Shown here: piece by piece, positions 1-6,968 of the stretch
Layout: each line of letters starts with the position of its first letter
Position numbering within the stretch: the stretch's first letter is position 1
NCBI GenBank assembly: GCA_937867305.1
Contig: CALMKJ010000136.1
Location: forward strand, 1 to 43,547
Origin: an uncultured Ectothiorhodospiraceae bacterium
Lineage (GTDB): Bacteria; Pseudomonadota; Gammaproteobacteria; JAABTG01
Length of the DNA stretch: 43,547 nucleotides
Direction of reading: 5' to 3'
Position numbers and translations under genes: made by a program
Notes under the pieces: model-generated
Told to the model about the DNA's origin: nothing
Databases searched by the model: none
What the model saw: only the letters and a program-made list of their open reading frames with translations

Positions 1-1
1 C

Positions 2-25
2 GCTTACCCGCTTACCCGCTTACCC
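2..25. repeat. Three tandem 8-bp repeats at the end of the PEP-CTERM gene
   Basis: GCTTACCC occurs three times without a gap (GGGTAAGC on the coding strand of the neighbouring gene). The TAA stop of that gene lies in the first copy reached by translation. Because the unit is 8 bp, the copies place TAA in different frames. The array may continue left of the window. Confidence 0.75.
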
Positions 26-919
26 GCGGCCCTTCGCGCGCCGCGCGTAACCGATGCCCGCGAGGCCGAGTCCGAGCAGCGCCAGGGTGGCGGGCTCGGG
101 GACGCGCTGGGGCGGGCTGTAAGACACGGTCAGGTCGATGGCGTCGTTGCCGCAGTTCTGGGTCCAATGCAGATACCAGTCATCGTTGGCCTGCAATCCC
201 GTCCAGTCCGACCCGAACAGGGATACCGGGACCGCTGCCTCGATGACGTAATGGCTCCCCCCGAGCGTCCCGAGCGCCGTGGGTGTGGACGCCGAGTACG
301 CGACGCTCGCGGAGCCCCGCAGGTTTCCGGTGATCATCGACGTGGGGTCGGAAACCGCGTCGTTGAGGCCGTCGTCCAGCTTGCCCTTCCAGGTGCCGTT
401 CCAGTTGGGGTTGAAGATGGTATTGCCCCAGAGTGTGACCTGGTACACCTCGCCTTTCTCTGCCGTGTCGGCGCGGCTCGTATTCGTGACGTAGGCTGAG
501 TTGTCCAGGGGCGTCGTGTCTCCGTTGAACGTCCCGAACCCATCCTTGGTCTTGACCGCGTACTCGTATACCGCTCTCCCGCCACCGTCCTTCGAGAAGC
601 CGATCGCGATGTCGCCCGGTCCGTGCGTAGGGTCGTCCGGCTTGAGTCCGGTGACGATGGCGATGTAGAGGTGGGAACTGTCCCAGTCCACGTACATGGC
701 TTCCGCGTCGTAGGCCTGGCCCCCGTAGCCGGGTGCGAGGTAACTGTCCTTCTGGTCTTCGACGACACTTTTCTTGGCAGTGAGACTTGCGGGCGACCAT
801 TCCGAGCCCGTGATTCCCCAGTCCGTCAGGCTGCCATCGATGGTGTAGGCGGAGGCCTCGGTCACGCCGAGCACGGCACCGGAGACCAAGGCGTAAGTCC
901 AGAGTCGGGTCTTCTTCAT
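20..919 (-). CDS. PEP-CTERM sorting domain protein, exported
   Basis: This 299-residue protein should be exported and sorted to the cell surface by an exosortase. It starts with a Sec signal peptide (MKKTRLW, then a hydrophobic core ending EASA). The body, about residues 25-265, looks like a beta-rich CBM9/DOMON-type fold, with an IDGSLTDWG start and an HWTQNCGND-type motif near the end that recurs in such proteins. It finishes with VPEPAT near residue 273, a hydrophobic stretch and a basic tail (YARRAKGRG), the classic tripartite PEP-CTERM signal. No exosortase is in this window, so one must be encoded elsewhere. A GGAAGA Shine-Dalgarno and a sigma-54 promoter precede it. Its ligand is unknown. 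Confidence 0.9.
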   Translation of the reverse strand: MKKTRLWTYALVSGAVLGVTEASAYTIDGSLTDWGITGSEWSPASLTAKKSVVEDQKDSYLAPGYGGQAYDAEAMYVDWDSSHLYIAIVTGLKPDDPTHGPGDIAIGFSKDGGGRAVYEYAVKTKDGFGTFNGDTTPLDNSAYVTNTSRADTAEKGEVYQVTLWGNTIFNPNWNGTWKGKLDDGLNDAVSDPTSMITGNLRGSASVAYSASTPTALGTLGGSHYVIEAAVPVSLFGSDWTGLQANDDWYLHWTQNCGNDAIDLTVSYSPPQRVPEPATLALLGLGLAGIGYARRAKGRG

Positions 920-967
920 GGGATCTGTCTTCCGCTAGTCAGGGGATTTCCCTTTGCCTATCTGGAA

Positions 968-982
968 GCAATGATTGTGCCG
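968..982 (-). promoter_or_regulatory. Sigma-54 (-24/-12) promoter of the PEP-CTERM gene
   Basis: The minus strand reads CGGCAC-N5-TTGCT, with GG and GC exactly 10 bp apart, against the sigma-54 consensus TGGCAC-N5-TTGC. Only the first T differs. The predicted start of transcription is near 956, giving a leader of about 37 nt before the ATG at 919. RpoN control of PEP-CTERM genes is known from other proteobacteria. Confidence 0.75.
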
Positions 983-1057
983 TGCAGAAGGACTCTTTGA
1001 TCATCAATGAGATAGCCCTCTGATGGGCTCGGCCTTCGGGGTGGGGCGAGGGTTCCA

Positions 1058-1072
1058 GTCAGCCTGGCCGAC
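1058..1072 (-). promoter_or_regulatory. Candidate upstream activator site, PEP-CTERM gene
   Basis: The sequence GTCAG-N5-CCGAC is a near palindrome of the form GTCRG-N5-CYGAC. It is centred about 96 bp upstream of the -12 element. The same fixed bases with the same spacing occur upstream of the metalloprotease gene at 2294-2308. A wider 6-bp inverted repeat, CCAGTC/GACTGG (1055-1079), overlaps it. This is read as the binding site of a shared enhancer-binding protein. Confidence 0.5.
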
Positions 1073-1143
1073 GGACTGGCGGAGGAAGCTGAGACCTGCC
1101 TCACTGTTTTCCCGAAAAGGGGTGTAAAGCAGTCCGACAGCGT

Positions 1144-1179
1144 GCCCTGGCCGGCAGGGGCGGGCTCCCCGGCCAGGGC
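1144..1179 (-). terminator. Stem-loop after the metalloprotease gene
   Basis: The arms GCCCTGGCCGG and CCGGCCAGGGC are perfect 11-bp complements around a 14-nt loop, beginning 9 nt past the metalloprotease stop codon. No T-run follows. It may act as a terminator or as a 3' end stabiliser. Confidence 0.5.
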
Positions 1180-1187
1180 CGCGCGGA

Positions 1188-2147
1188 TCAGGAATTGCGC
1201 GCGCGGCGCAAGAGCGGCACCAGGCCGGCCAGGGCAGCGAGGAGAAGCGGGGCCGACGCCGGCAGCGGCACCGCCTGCGGAATGGGTGTCCAGCCGACGT
1301 CCGAGAGGGCCGCCACGTCGAGCCTCGTCAGAACCTTGCGGACGCCTGCCGCCAGGGTCGGGTCCATCGCAGCCTCTTGCAGGTCGGACGTGCCCGGTGC
1401 GGTGCTGGTCGTCCCTTCCTTCCAATGGGCGAGGTCCGGGTCCAGACCGGCCCCGCCGCCCCACAGTGAGACGGTGGCTGGACCCATGAAGGTCGTACCC
1501 TGGACCCGGTCGTCCCAGGAGTCGGCGGTCCCGAATCCCAGCAGATGGGTCATTTCGTGCAGTGCCACCGAGAACAGGTCGTAGCCGGAGAAACCCTCCG
1601 TGCTGGACGGGTCGGCGTCGACGTACCAATTGACGCCCGTCCCGGAGGCAAAGGCGATGCTGCCGCCCCACGGACCGAAGTCGGTCGCCTGCCCCAGCAG
1701 GGCTCCGGTCTGGCCACGGGCGGCTGCCGTCGCCAGGAACTCCGGGGATCCCGCCGCCGAGTAGCCGCCGACCGACGTGACCGCGAGCACTCCGCTCTCG
1801 AGGTTGCGCGCCCCCACGAAGACAAGAACCTGATCGACGGGCACGACGAGGTTCGGGAGCTCCACCTGAGACCCGGTGCCCGGGCTCTCCACTCGGGCAT
1901 AGAACTGGTTGTCTCCCGCGGGCGTGATCGCGGAGAGGGTGTCGGAAAACAAGCCCTCCAACACGGAGGCCGAGCCCTCGAGGACTGCCCGCCGGGCCTG
2001 CCCATCGGCACTGGTGGCGCTGAAAAAACCGGAGGTGTCGTACCGATAGTCGAGCGTGAGCGTGAGTGCACCCACATCCCGGACGGTTGCCACGACGGCC
2101 AGGCCGACCAGGATGCTTTTCAGCGACGGTCCGAAGTGCATACCCAC
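1188..2147 (-). CDS. Secreted zinc metalloprotease with VPLPA-type C-terminal sorting signal
   Basis: This is a 319-residue exported protease of the kind found as sorted substrates in exosortase-bearing bacteria (it resembles the NF038122 metalloproteases). An N-terminal hydrophobic segment (about 8-27) serves as the signal peptide. The zinc-binding motif HEMTHLLGFG lies at 197-206 (H197, E198, H201), and H241 in the AHW segment could be the third ligand. The C-terminus has VPLPAS at 293-298, a hydrophobic helix and LRRARNS, a VPLPA-CTERM-type signal. Start ATG 2147 is supported by GGAGGGG five bases upstream. A sigma-54 promoter and an upstream site precede it. The protease substrate is unknown. 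Confidence 0.88.
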   Translation of the reverse strand: MGMHFGPSLKSILVGLAVVATVRDVGALTLTLDYRYDTSGFFSATSADGQARRAVLEGSASVLEGLFSDTLSAITPAGDNQFYARVESPGTGSQVELPNLVVPVDQVLVFVGARNLESGVLAVTSVGGYSAAGSPEFLATAAARGQTGALLGQATDFGPWGGSIAFASGTGVNWYVDADPSSTEGFSGYDLFSVALHEMTHLLGFGTADSWDDRVQGTTFMGPATVSLWGGGAGLDPDLAHWKEGTTSTAPGTSDLQEAAMDPTLAAGVRKVLTRLDVAALSDVGWTPIPQAVPLPASAPLLLAALAGLVPLLRRARNS

Positions 2148-2214
2148 CCCTCCGCGTCCCCTCGGTGTACACGAAAACCAACGGCACCATTGATGACCGC
2201 AAACGGGACGGGCA

Positions 2215-2229
2215 GCAAGAACCGCGCCT
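2215..2229 (-). promoter_or_regulatory. Sigma-54 (-24/-12) promoter of the metalloprotease gene
   Basis: The minus strand reads AGGCGCG-N4-TTGCT, with GG and GC 10 bp apart. It differs from the TGGCACG-N4-TTGC consensus at two positions. The predicted transcription start is near 2203, leaving a leader of about 56 nt that carries a strong Shine-Dalgarno. Confidence 0.65.
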
Positions 2230-2290
2230 TGGTTCGAGAAGTTTTTCCGATCAGAGGGTTAGGAGATCCAGGTCGGCCGGCCTGCCCGAT

Positions 2291-2311
2291 GGTGTCAGAC
2301 ATTCCGACACC
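2291..2311 (-). promoter_or_regulatory. Candidate upstream activator site, metalloprotease gene
   Basis: The inverted repeat GGTGTC-N9-GACACC contains GTCAG-N5-CCGAC at 2294-2308, the same motif as at 1058-1072. It is centred about 85 bp upstream of the -12 element. The difference from the other site is 11 bp, one helical turn. It lies 23 bp past the galE stop, so a role as a weak terminator for galE is the alternative. Confidence 0.55.
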
Positions 2312-2333
2312 GTCGTCGAAGTGCCGGGCGCCG

Positions 2334-3335
2334 CTAACGCGGTGGAAGCGTCGCCCCGTACCTCGGCGCGCGCTCCCACTGGAGCGAGGTGCGCACGATG
2401 ACCTCCAGGTCGTCGTAGCGGGGGGTCCAGCCGAGGACCTCGCGCACGCGGGAGGCCCCGGCGACGAGGCTCGGCGGGTCGCCCGCGCGCCGGGGCTGCT
2501 CGATGACCCGGAGGGGGGCGCCGTGCACGCGCGCGACCGTGTCGAGCACCTCGCGCACGCTGTAACCGTGGCCGTACCCGCAGTTGAGGGTGACCGACCC
2601 GCCGCCGGCGGCGAGGTAATCGAGCGCCTTCACGTGTGCCGAGGCCAGGTCCTCGACATGGATGTAGTCGCGCACGCCCGTGCCGTCCGGGGTGGGGTAG
2701 TCGGTGCCGAAGATGGAGACCGAGGGGCGCTTGCCGACCGCGTGCTCGCAGGCGACCTTCACGAGCAGCGTCGCCTCCGGGGTCGACTGGCCGATCCGCC
2801 CGCCGGGGTCGCTGCCGGCGACGTTGAAGTAGCGCAGGATGACGTGCCGCAGGGGGGTCGCGAGGGACAGGTCCCGCAGCATCTGCTCGCTCATCAGCTT
2901 CGACATGCCGTAGGGGTTGATCGGGGCCGTGGGTGAGTCCTCGGTGGCTGGCATGCGCTCCGGGATCCCGTAGACGGCGGCGGTCGAGGAGAAGATGAAA
3001 TTCCGGACGCCCGCCTCGGCGCAGCATTCCAGCAGGCTGCGGGTGTTGCAGGTGTTGTTGCCGTAGTACTTGAGCGGCTTCTCCACGGACTCGGGGACGA
3101 TGGTGTGGGCCGCGAAGTGCAGGACGGAGTCGACGGCGTGCTCGCGCAGCAGACGGCTGACGAGGGCCCGGTCCCCGGTGTCGCCGACGACGAGCTCCGC
3201 GCCGAGCACCGCCTCCGGAAAGCCCTTCGAGAGGTTGTCGAGCACCACCACCCGGTGGCCGAGCTCGGCGAGCTGGCGCGTCACGTGGCTGCCGATGTAG
3301 CCGGCGCCTCCCGTCAGCAGGATGTTTCGGGTCAT
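2334..3335 (-). CDS. galE: UDP-glucose 4-epimerase
   Basis: GalE interconverts UDP-glucose and UDP-galactose in the cytoplasm, supplying galactose units for exopolysaccharide or LPS. The 333-residue protein has the NAD-binding TGGAGYIGSH at 8-17, the catalytic Ser/Thr segment SST at 116-118 and YGMSK at 142-146 (Y142, K146). The later YFNVAGSDP motif is also typical of GalE. Its ATG overlaps the stop of the upstream sigma-54 activator in an ATGA, so the two are co-transcribed and probably translationally coupled. Coupling an epimerase to an activator gene next to sorted surface proteins points to exopolysaccharide, but that role is inferred. Confidence 0.93.
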   Translation of the reverse strand: MTRNILLTGGAGYIGSHVTRQLAELGHRVVVLDNLSKGFPEAVLGAELVVGDTGDRALVSRLLREHAVDSVLHFAAHTIVPESVEKPLKYYGNNTCNTRSLLECCAEAGVRNFIFSSTAAVYGIPERMPATEDSPTAPINPYGMSKLMSEQMLRDLSLATPLRHVILRYFNVAGSDPGGRIGQSTPEATLLVKVACEHAVGKRPSVSIFGTDYPTPDGTGVRDYIHVEDLASAHVKALDYLAAGGGSVTLNCGYGHGYSVREVLDTVARVHGAPLRVIEQPRRAGDPPSLVAGASRVREVLGWTPRYDDLEVIVRTSLQWERAPRYGATLPPR

Positions 3336-4870
3336 GCCTGTCTCCTTCGCAGTTTCTTGTGCAGCCCCTGTCGCGTGATGCCCAGCAGTGCCGCGGCCCG
3401 GGTGCGCTGGCCGCCGCTCGCGGCGAGTGCGCGCCGGATGAGCTCGGATTCCAGGGCCTCGACCTGCCGGGGCAGGTTCAGGCCGTCTCCCTCGGCCACG
3501 GCGGGCGTTCCCGGCCAGTGGCGCAGCTCCTCCGAGCAGCGCTCCAGCCCGAGAGGCTCCCCTGCCGGGGTCAGCGCCACGAGCCGCTCCACCTCGCGCT
3601 TGAGCTGGCGGACGTTCCCGGGCCAGGGGTAGGCCTCGAACAGGGAGAGTACCTCGGGGGTGACGGTGGGCTCGGGGCGTCCGAAGCGTCGGGCGGTGTC
3701 CACCAGGAAGGCCCGGGTCAGCTCCGCCACGTCCTCGGGCCGCTCGCGCAGGGGCGGCACCCGGACCTCGACCGCGAAGAGCCGGTAGTACAGGTCCTCG
3801 CGGAACGACCCCCGGGCGACCGCGGCCCGCAGGTCGCGGTTGCTCGCGCTGACGACCCGGAAGTCGTAGCGGCGGACCTGTCCGCTGCCGAGGCGCGTCC
3901 CTTCGCCCTCCTGGATCGCGCGCAGGAACTTGGGCTGGATGGAGAGCGGCAGGTCGGCGATCTCGTCCAGGAACAGGGTGCCGCCCGCGGCCTCCTCGAA
4001 TCGCCCCCCGCGGCTTGCCACCGCACCGGTGAAGGCGCCCCGGTCGAAGCCGAAGAATTCGCTCTCCATCAGCGTTTCCGGGATCGAGGCGCAGTTGACG
4101 GCGACGAAGGGCCGTTCGCGCCGCTCGCTCAGGTCGTGCAGGAGCCGGGCGACCACCTCCTTGCCGGTGCCGTTCTCGCCCTGGACGAGGACGTTCACGG
4201 GGGTCGTGGCCAGCGCGCGCACCATCTGGATCACCGAGCGCATCGCGGGGCTCTCCGCCACCAGGGGCACGTCGCCGAGGTAGGTGCTGCGCAGGCGCTG
4301 GACCTCCTGGTCGAGCCCCGCGCCGACGGCGCGGATCTCCCGGTTCACGAGCACGCTCTCCACCGCCGCTCCGAGCTGCCGCGCGACCCTCTCCAGGAGG
4401 GCCACGTCGGCCTCCCCGAAGCCGCCCGTCCGGCGGTTCAGCACCTCGACCGCGCCGATGACCCCTTGCCCGGAGGGGCTCGGGATCGGGACGCAGGCGA
4501 GGTTGCGGGTCTCGAAACCGGTGCGGGAATCCGTCTCGCGGTGGAAGCCGCTCGAGAGGCTCGGCCGGTTCTCCACGACGGGTCGTCCGGAGGTGACGGT
4601 CCGCCCGACGACGCTCTCGGCCCGCGGGGCCTCGATCTGGCGCTCCCGGATCCCGGTGCCGATCTTGGCCCAGATGGGTGTTTCCCCCGGCTCGGCGACG
4701 AACACCGTGGCCCGCTCGGTGTCGAGGGCGGGTGGGAGGAGCTCCACCAGGACGCCGATCAGGTCCTCGTAGCGGCCCTCCGCCCAGCCGCGGCCGACGT
4801 GCTCGAGGCGTGCGCGCAGGACGGCGAGGCGCTGGTGCAGGTCGGCGGGCGCGGGGAGGTGGTCGGGCAT
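3332..4870 (-). CDS. Sigma-54-dependent enhancer-binding regulator (GAF-AAA+-Fis)
   Basis: This 512-residue bacterial enhancer-binding protein should remodel RNA polymerase-sigma-54 using ATP. An N-terminal GAF sensor spans about 25-175. The AAA+ domain (about 200-435) has Walker A GENGTGKE (231-238), the sigma-54 loop GAFTGA (278-283) and Walker B GGTLFLDE (296-303). A Fis-type helix-turn-helix closes the protein (about 470-512). There is no receiver domain, so it is not a PrsR-type response regulator; it should sense a small molecule or be controlled by another protein. The ATG at 4870 is chosen because the GAF-type sequence begins soon after and an upstream extension would run through the palindrome at 4895-4916. 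It heads an operon with galE. The effector is unknown. Confidence 0.9.
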   Translation of the reverse strand: MPDHLPAPADLHQRLAVLRARLEHVGRGWAEGRYEDLIGVLVELLPPALDTERATVFVAEPGETPIWAKIGTGIRERQIEAPRAESVVGRTVTSGRPVVENRPSLSSGFHRETDSRTGFETRNLACVPIPSPSGQGVIGAVEVLNRRTGGFGEADVALLERVARQLGAAVESVLVNREIRAVGAGLDQEVQRLRSTYLGDVPLVAESPAMRSVIQMVRALATTPVNVLVQGENGTGKEVVARLLHDLSERRERPFVAVNCASIPETLMESEFFGFDRGAFTGAVASRGGRFEEAAGGTLFLDEIADLPLSIQPKFLRAIQEGEGTRLGSGQVRRYDFRVVSASNRDLRAAVARGSFREDLYYRLFAVEVRVPPLRERPEDVAELTRAFLVDTARRFGRPEPTVTPEVLSLFEAYPWPGNVRQLKREVERLVALTPAGEPLGLERCSEELRHWPGTPAVAEGDGLNLPRQVEALESELIRRALAASGGQRTRAAALLGITRQGLHKKLRRRQA

Positions 4871-4894
4871 GGTGATGGCAACTCCGTTACCTTC

Positions 4895-4916
4895 AGCGTC
4901 AACGTGCGTTGACGCT
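4895..4916. promoter_or_regulatory. 22-bp palindromic operator/enhancer site
   Basis: Two perfect 10-bp arms, AGCGTCAACG and CGTTGACGCT, flank a 2-bp centre. The palindrome ends 25 bp before the activator start codon. It is centred about 130 bp upstream of the -12 element of the divergent sigma-54 promoter at 5022-5037, a normal enhancer distance. The inferred role is binding of the adjacent activator, both to repress its own gene and to activate the divergent one. Confidence 0.65.
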
Positions 4917-5021
4917 TGAGCCCCCACGAGGGCGGGGCAGGGCCCGCAGGCGGCAGCCCGTGGCGGCGGCGGGCGGCCAGGATCGCCCCGGGCCCGGGAA
5001 ACCGGTGGAGGGAGCCAGGGC

Positions 5022-5037
5022 CGGCACGAAGCCTGCA
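5022..5037 (+). promoter_or_regulatory. Sigma-54 (-24/-12) promoter, divergent from the activator
   Basis: The plus strand reads CGGCACG-N4-CTGCA, with GG at 5023-5024 and GC at 5035-5036, exactly 10 bp between. It departs from the consensus TGGCACG-N4-TTGCA at two T positions. The predicted start near 5048 gives a 31-nt leader before the small ORF at 5079. Confidence 0.6.
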
Positions 5038-5078
5038 TTGCCGGAGAGGGTCACTCATCCGACACACTCGAGACGCCC

Positions 5079-5240
5079 ATGGTCCGGTTCCTCCTGCTCG
5101 CACTGGCGTGCGTCGTGGCCGCGCAAGGCGGGTTCGTCGCGTTCGCCGACCAGTTGGGCGTGCCGGGGTTCGGGGACCACCTGGCGGCGCTCACGATCGC
5201 GTGGCTGATGCTGCCGTTCCTGACGGGCGTCGAGAACTGA
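5079..5240 (+). CDS. Small 53-residue membrane protein, unknown function
   Basis: This short reading frame encodes two hydrophobic segments, about residues 3-16 (FLLLALACVVAA) and 36-49 (LAALTIAWLMLPFL), separated by a Gly/Asp-containing turn. It could be a two-helix inner-membrane protein, or a signal-like segment plus one helix. It is the only gene placed to use the sigma-54 promoter at 5022-5037 and is divergent from the sigma-54 activator. No in-frame start lies further upstream in the leader. The Shine-Dalgarno is poor; GGAG at 5043-5046 is too far away. I do not recognise the family. Confidence 0.55.
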   Translation: MVRFLLLALACVVAAQGGFVAFADQLGVPGFGDHLAALTIAWLMLPFLTGVEN

Positions 5241-5248
5241 CGGCGCCC

Positions 5249-5299
5249 TCGACCGGCGCTGCCTTCGAGGGGTGCCGCCTTCGACCGGCGCTGCCTTCG
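5249..5299. repeat. Two 19-bp direct repeats after the small membrane protein
   Basis: TCGACCGGCGCTGCCTTCG occurs at 5249-5267 and 5281-5299, starts 32 bp apart. It lies in the gap after the small ORF. No function can be assigned. Confidence 0.7.
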
Positions 5300-5326
5300 C
5301 GGGGAAGCCGGCAGGCGCCGGCGGGC

Positions 5327-5629
5327 TCAGGCAAACAGGTCGACGAAGAGCGACCGGGGCAGGAGGCTCCGGGGCAGAAGCCCTCCCAGCGCCAGGTAGT
5401 CATCCACTCCCCCCTCGAGGGCCCGGGGACGGGCGAGCACCTCGCCCTGCAGGGGCAGCTCGTCCACGCTGGGGAGCGGGAGCGCCCGGGACCGCGCGGG
5501 CCAGGCGGGGGCGCGCCTTGGGGTCAGGGTCGCCAGGGCCCTGCCGTGGCCGTGCGCGAGGCGCGGCTCGGCGCGTGAGGGGGAAGGCAACGAGAAGGAG
5601 TCTTCGACGCCCATCTCCGAAACCGGCAT
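5327..5629 (-). CDS. Hypothetical 100-residue protein
   Basis: I do not recognise this protein. It is supported by a reading frame with strongly G/C-biased third positions and a C-terminal half that looks protein-like (SVDELPLQGE, GGVDDYLALGG, SLFVDLFA). No signal peptide or membrane segment is visible. Starts at ATG 5629 or 5614 are possible, and neither has a clear Shine-Dalgarno. It is divergent from the L,D-transpeptidase gene. In DNA this GC-rich a chance frame is possible, so confidence is moderate. Confidence 0.45.
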   Translation of the reverse strand: MPVSEMGVEDSFSLPSPSRAEPRLAHGHGRALATLTPRRAPAWPARSRALPLPSVDELPLQGEVLARPRALEGGVDDYLALGGLLPRSLLPRSLFVDLFA

Positions 5630-5833
5630 CGCCCGCGCGGGGGGTTCGTGGAAGCCGTCACGGAGTGTAGCAGAGCCGGCGCTGAGATCGCCTTTTGCCC
5701 AGTTGGTTGCGTGCGCTCGCCCGATTTCGGCAACCGAAGGGACCTCCGCCCGGTTACCGGCTTCCGGGGCGGGCCCGGCGCCGGGTACGATGGGGCTTCG
5801 AAGGCCGCGCTCCGGCCGGTGGTGGCTTCGTCG

Positions 5834-6325
5834 ATGGACCTTCCCGGGAACGTGCTCGAGGTGTCGATCCAGGACCAGCGCCTGCGCCACTGGCGCGACG
5901 GTGCGCTGCTCGCCGAGTACCCCGTTTCCACCGCCCGCAACGGCCCGGGAGAAATCATGGGCAGCGGTTGCACCCCGCGCGGCTGGCACCAGGTGCGGGC
6001 GCGGATCGGCGCGGGCGCGCCCCTGAACACCGTCTTCGTGCGCCGGCGGCCGACCGGCGAGGTCTACTCCGAGGCCCTCGCCCGGGAGTTCCCGGGGCGG
6101 GACTGGATCCTCACCCGGATCCTCTGGCTGAGCGGCCTGGAGCCCGGGCGCAACCGGCTGGGGGACGTGGACAGCTTCCGGCGCTTCATCTACATCCACG
6201 GCACGCCGGACGGCGTCCCCATGGGGGTGCCCGGCTCGCGGGGCTGCGTGCGCATGCGCAACCGCGACCTCCTGGAGGTCTTCGAGGTCGCATCCCCGGG
6301 TACCCGGGTGCTCGTCCGGGGGTAG
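5834..6325 (+). CDS. L,D-transpeptidase family protein (YkuD)
   Basis: This 163-residue protein is a minimal YkuD domain, the fold of L,D-transpeptidases that make 3-3 peptidoglycan crosslinks or attach proteins to peptidoglycan. The catalytic signature HGTPDG is followed by GSRGCVRM near the C-terminus, with Cys as nucleophile. No signal peptide is present from ATG 5834. A TACGAT -10-like box at 5786-5791 would put the transcription start near 5798, which supports this start. An upstream extension to 5648 has no recognisable leader. Short signal-less YkuD proteins are common in gammaproteobacteria. How it meets its substrate is unclear. Confidence 0.85.
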   Translation: MDLPGNVLEVSIQDQRLRHWRDGALLAEYPVSTARNGPGEIMGSGCTPRGWHQVRARIGAGAPLNTVFVRRRPTGEVYSEALAREFPGRDWILTRILWLSGLEPGRNRLGDVDSFRRFIYIHGTPDGVPMGVPGSRGCVRMRNRDLLEVFEVASPGTRVLVRG

Positions 6326-6439
6326 GGGGGCGACGCGCGGCTGCCCCACCGGGGTGCTTGGGTACGACCCGGCGGGAGCCCGTTGGGGCGAGGCCGCGCT
6401 GCGGCCCGGTGCAAGGACGGCCCGGTGCAGGCATGAGTC

Positions 6440-6469
6440 TTGGCGTCCGCCCCGGGGACACCGTATCCT
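6440..6469 (+). promoter_or_regulatory. Sigma-70 promoter of tRNA-Ser
   Basis: TTGGCG (6440-6445) and TATCCT (6464-6469) are separated by 18 bp. The predicted start is about 4 nt before the mature tRNA 5' end at 6480. Confidence 0.55.
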
Positions 6470-6479
6470 TACACGTTCT

Positions 6480-6573
<94 letters not shown>

Positions 6574-6579
6574 GCGCCT

Positions 6580-6599
6580 TTCAAAACTCGGTTTTTGAA
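6580..6599 (+). terminator. Hairpin after tRNA-Ser
   Basis: TTCAAAA and TTTTGAA are perfect 7-bp arms around a 6-nt loop, starting 8 nt after the tRNA. The right arm is T-rich, so it may terminate or help process the tRNA transcript. Confidence 0.4.
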
Positions 6600-6719
6600 G
6601 GACTTATCAGGAGTACTCTGGCGGGTCCCGTCACAAGCCCGCGCACGCCGGGGGGCTGTCCCCGCCCCAGGTCCTCGCCTGCGGGGCGTTGCGAGCGGCG
6701 GAGGGGCGGGGAGGGCGTT

Positions 6720-6968
6720 CTAAGCCTTCCGGTCCAGCGCCGCATAGAAGGCCCGGCGGCTGACGCCGGCCTGCCGGGCCATCGATGCGGTCAGGTCATG
6801 CCTGAACGGCGCCTTGGGACAATCGACAGTGACCTTCCAACGCTGGCCCTCGTCATCCTTGACCCACTGCTCGTGAGAGCCCGATCCCCGCGGCCGCGGC
6901 GCGAAGCCGAGCTGCGTCAGGATCCGCTTCACGTCGGCGCAGGTGAGCGGCGGATAGCGCCCACTCAT
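6720..6968 (-). CDS. hicA: HicA-like toxin (mRNA interferase fold)
   Basis: This 82-residue protein resembles the HicA/YcfA family of dsRBD-fold mRNA-cleaving toxins. The early segment LTCADVKRILTQLGF and the G-S-H motif with likely catalytic His32 (GSGSHEQWVK) fit the family. The later RHDLTASMARQAGVS fits the usual C-terminal helix. Its ATG overlaps the stop of the upstream partner in an ATGA, so translation is coupled. The order is partner first, toxin second, the reverse of the common hicA-hicB order. Activity is inferred from family. Confidence 0.8.
   Translation of the reverse strand: MSGRYPPLTCADVKRILTQLGFAPRPRGSGSHEQWVKDDEGQRWKVTVDCPKAPFRHDLTASMARQAGVSRRAFYAALDRKA

Noticed and set aside
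3332-4870. The activator as PrsR or NorR
   Set aside because: It has a GAF, not a receiver domain, so it is not PrsR. No nitric-oxide reductase gene is next to it and the GAF does not clearly resemble NorR.
4871-5038. Longer N-terminus for the activator, starting at 5038
   Set aside because: The extra 56 residues are Pro/Arg-rich, would be encoded across the palindrome and the divergent promoter, and add no domain.
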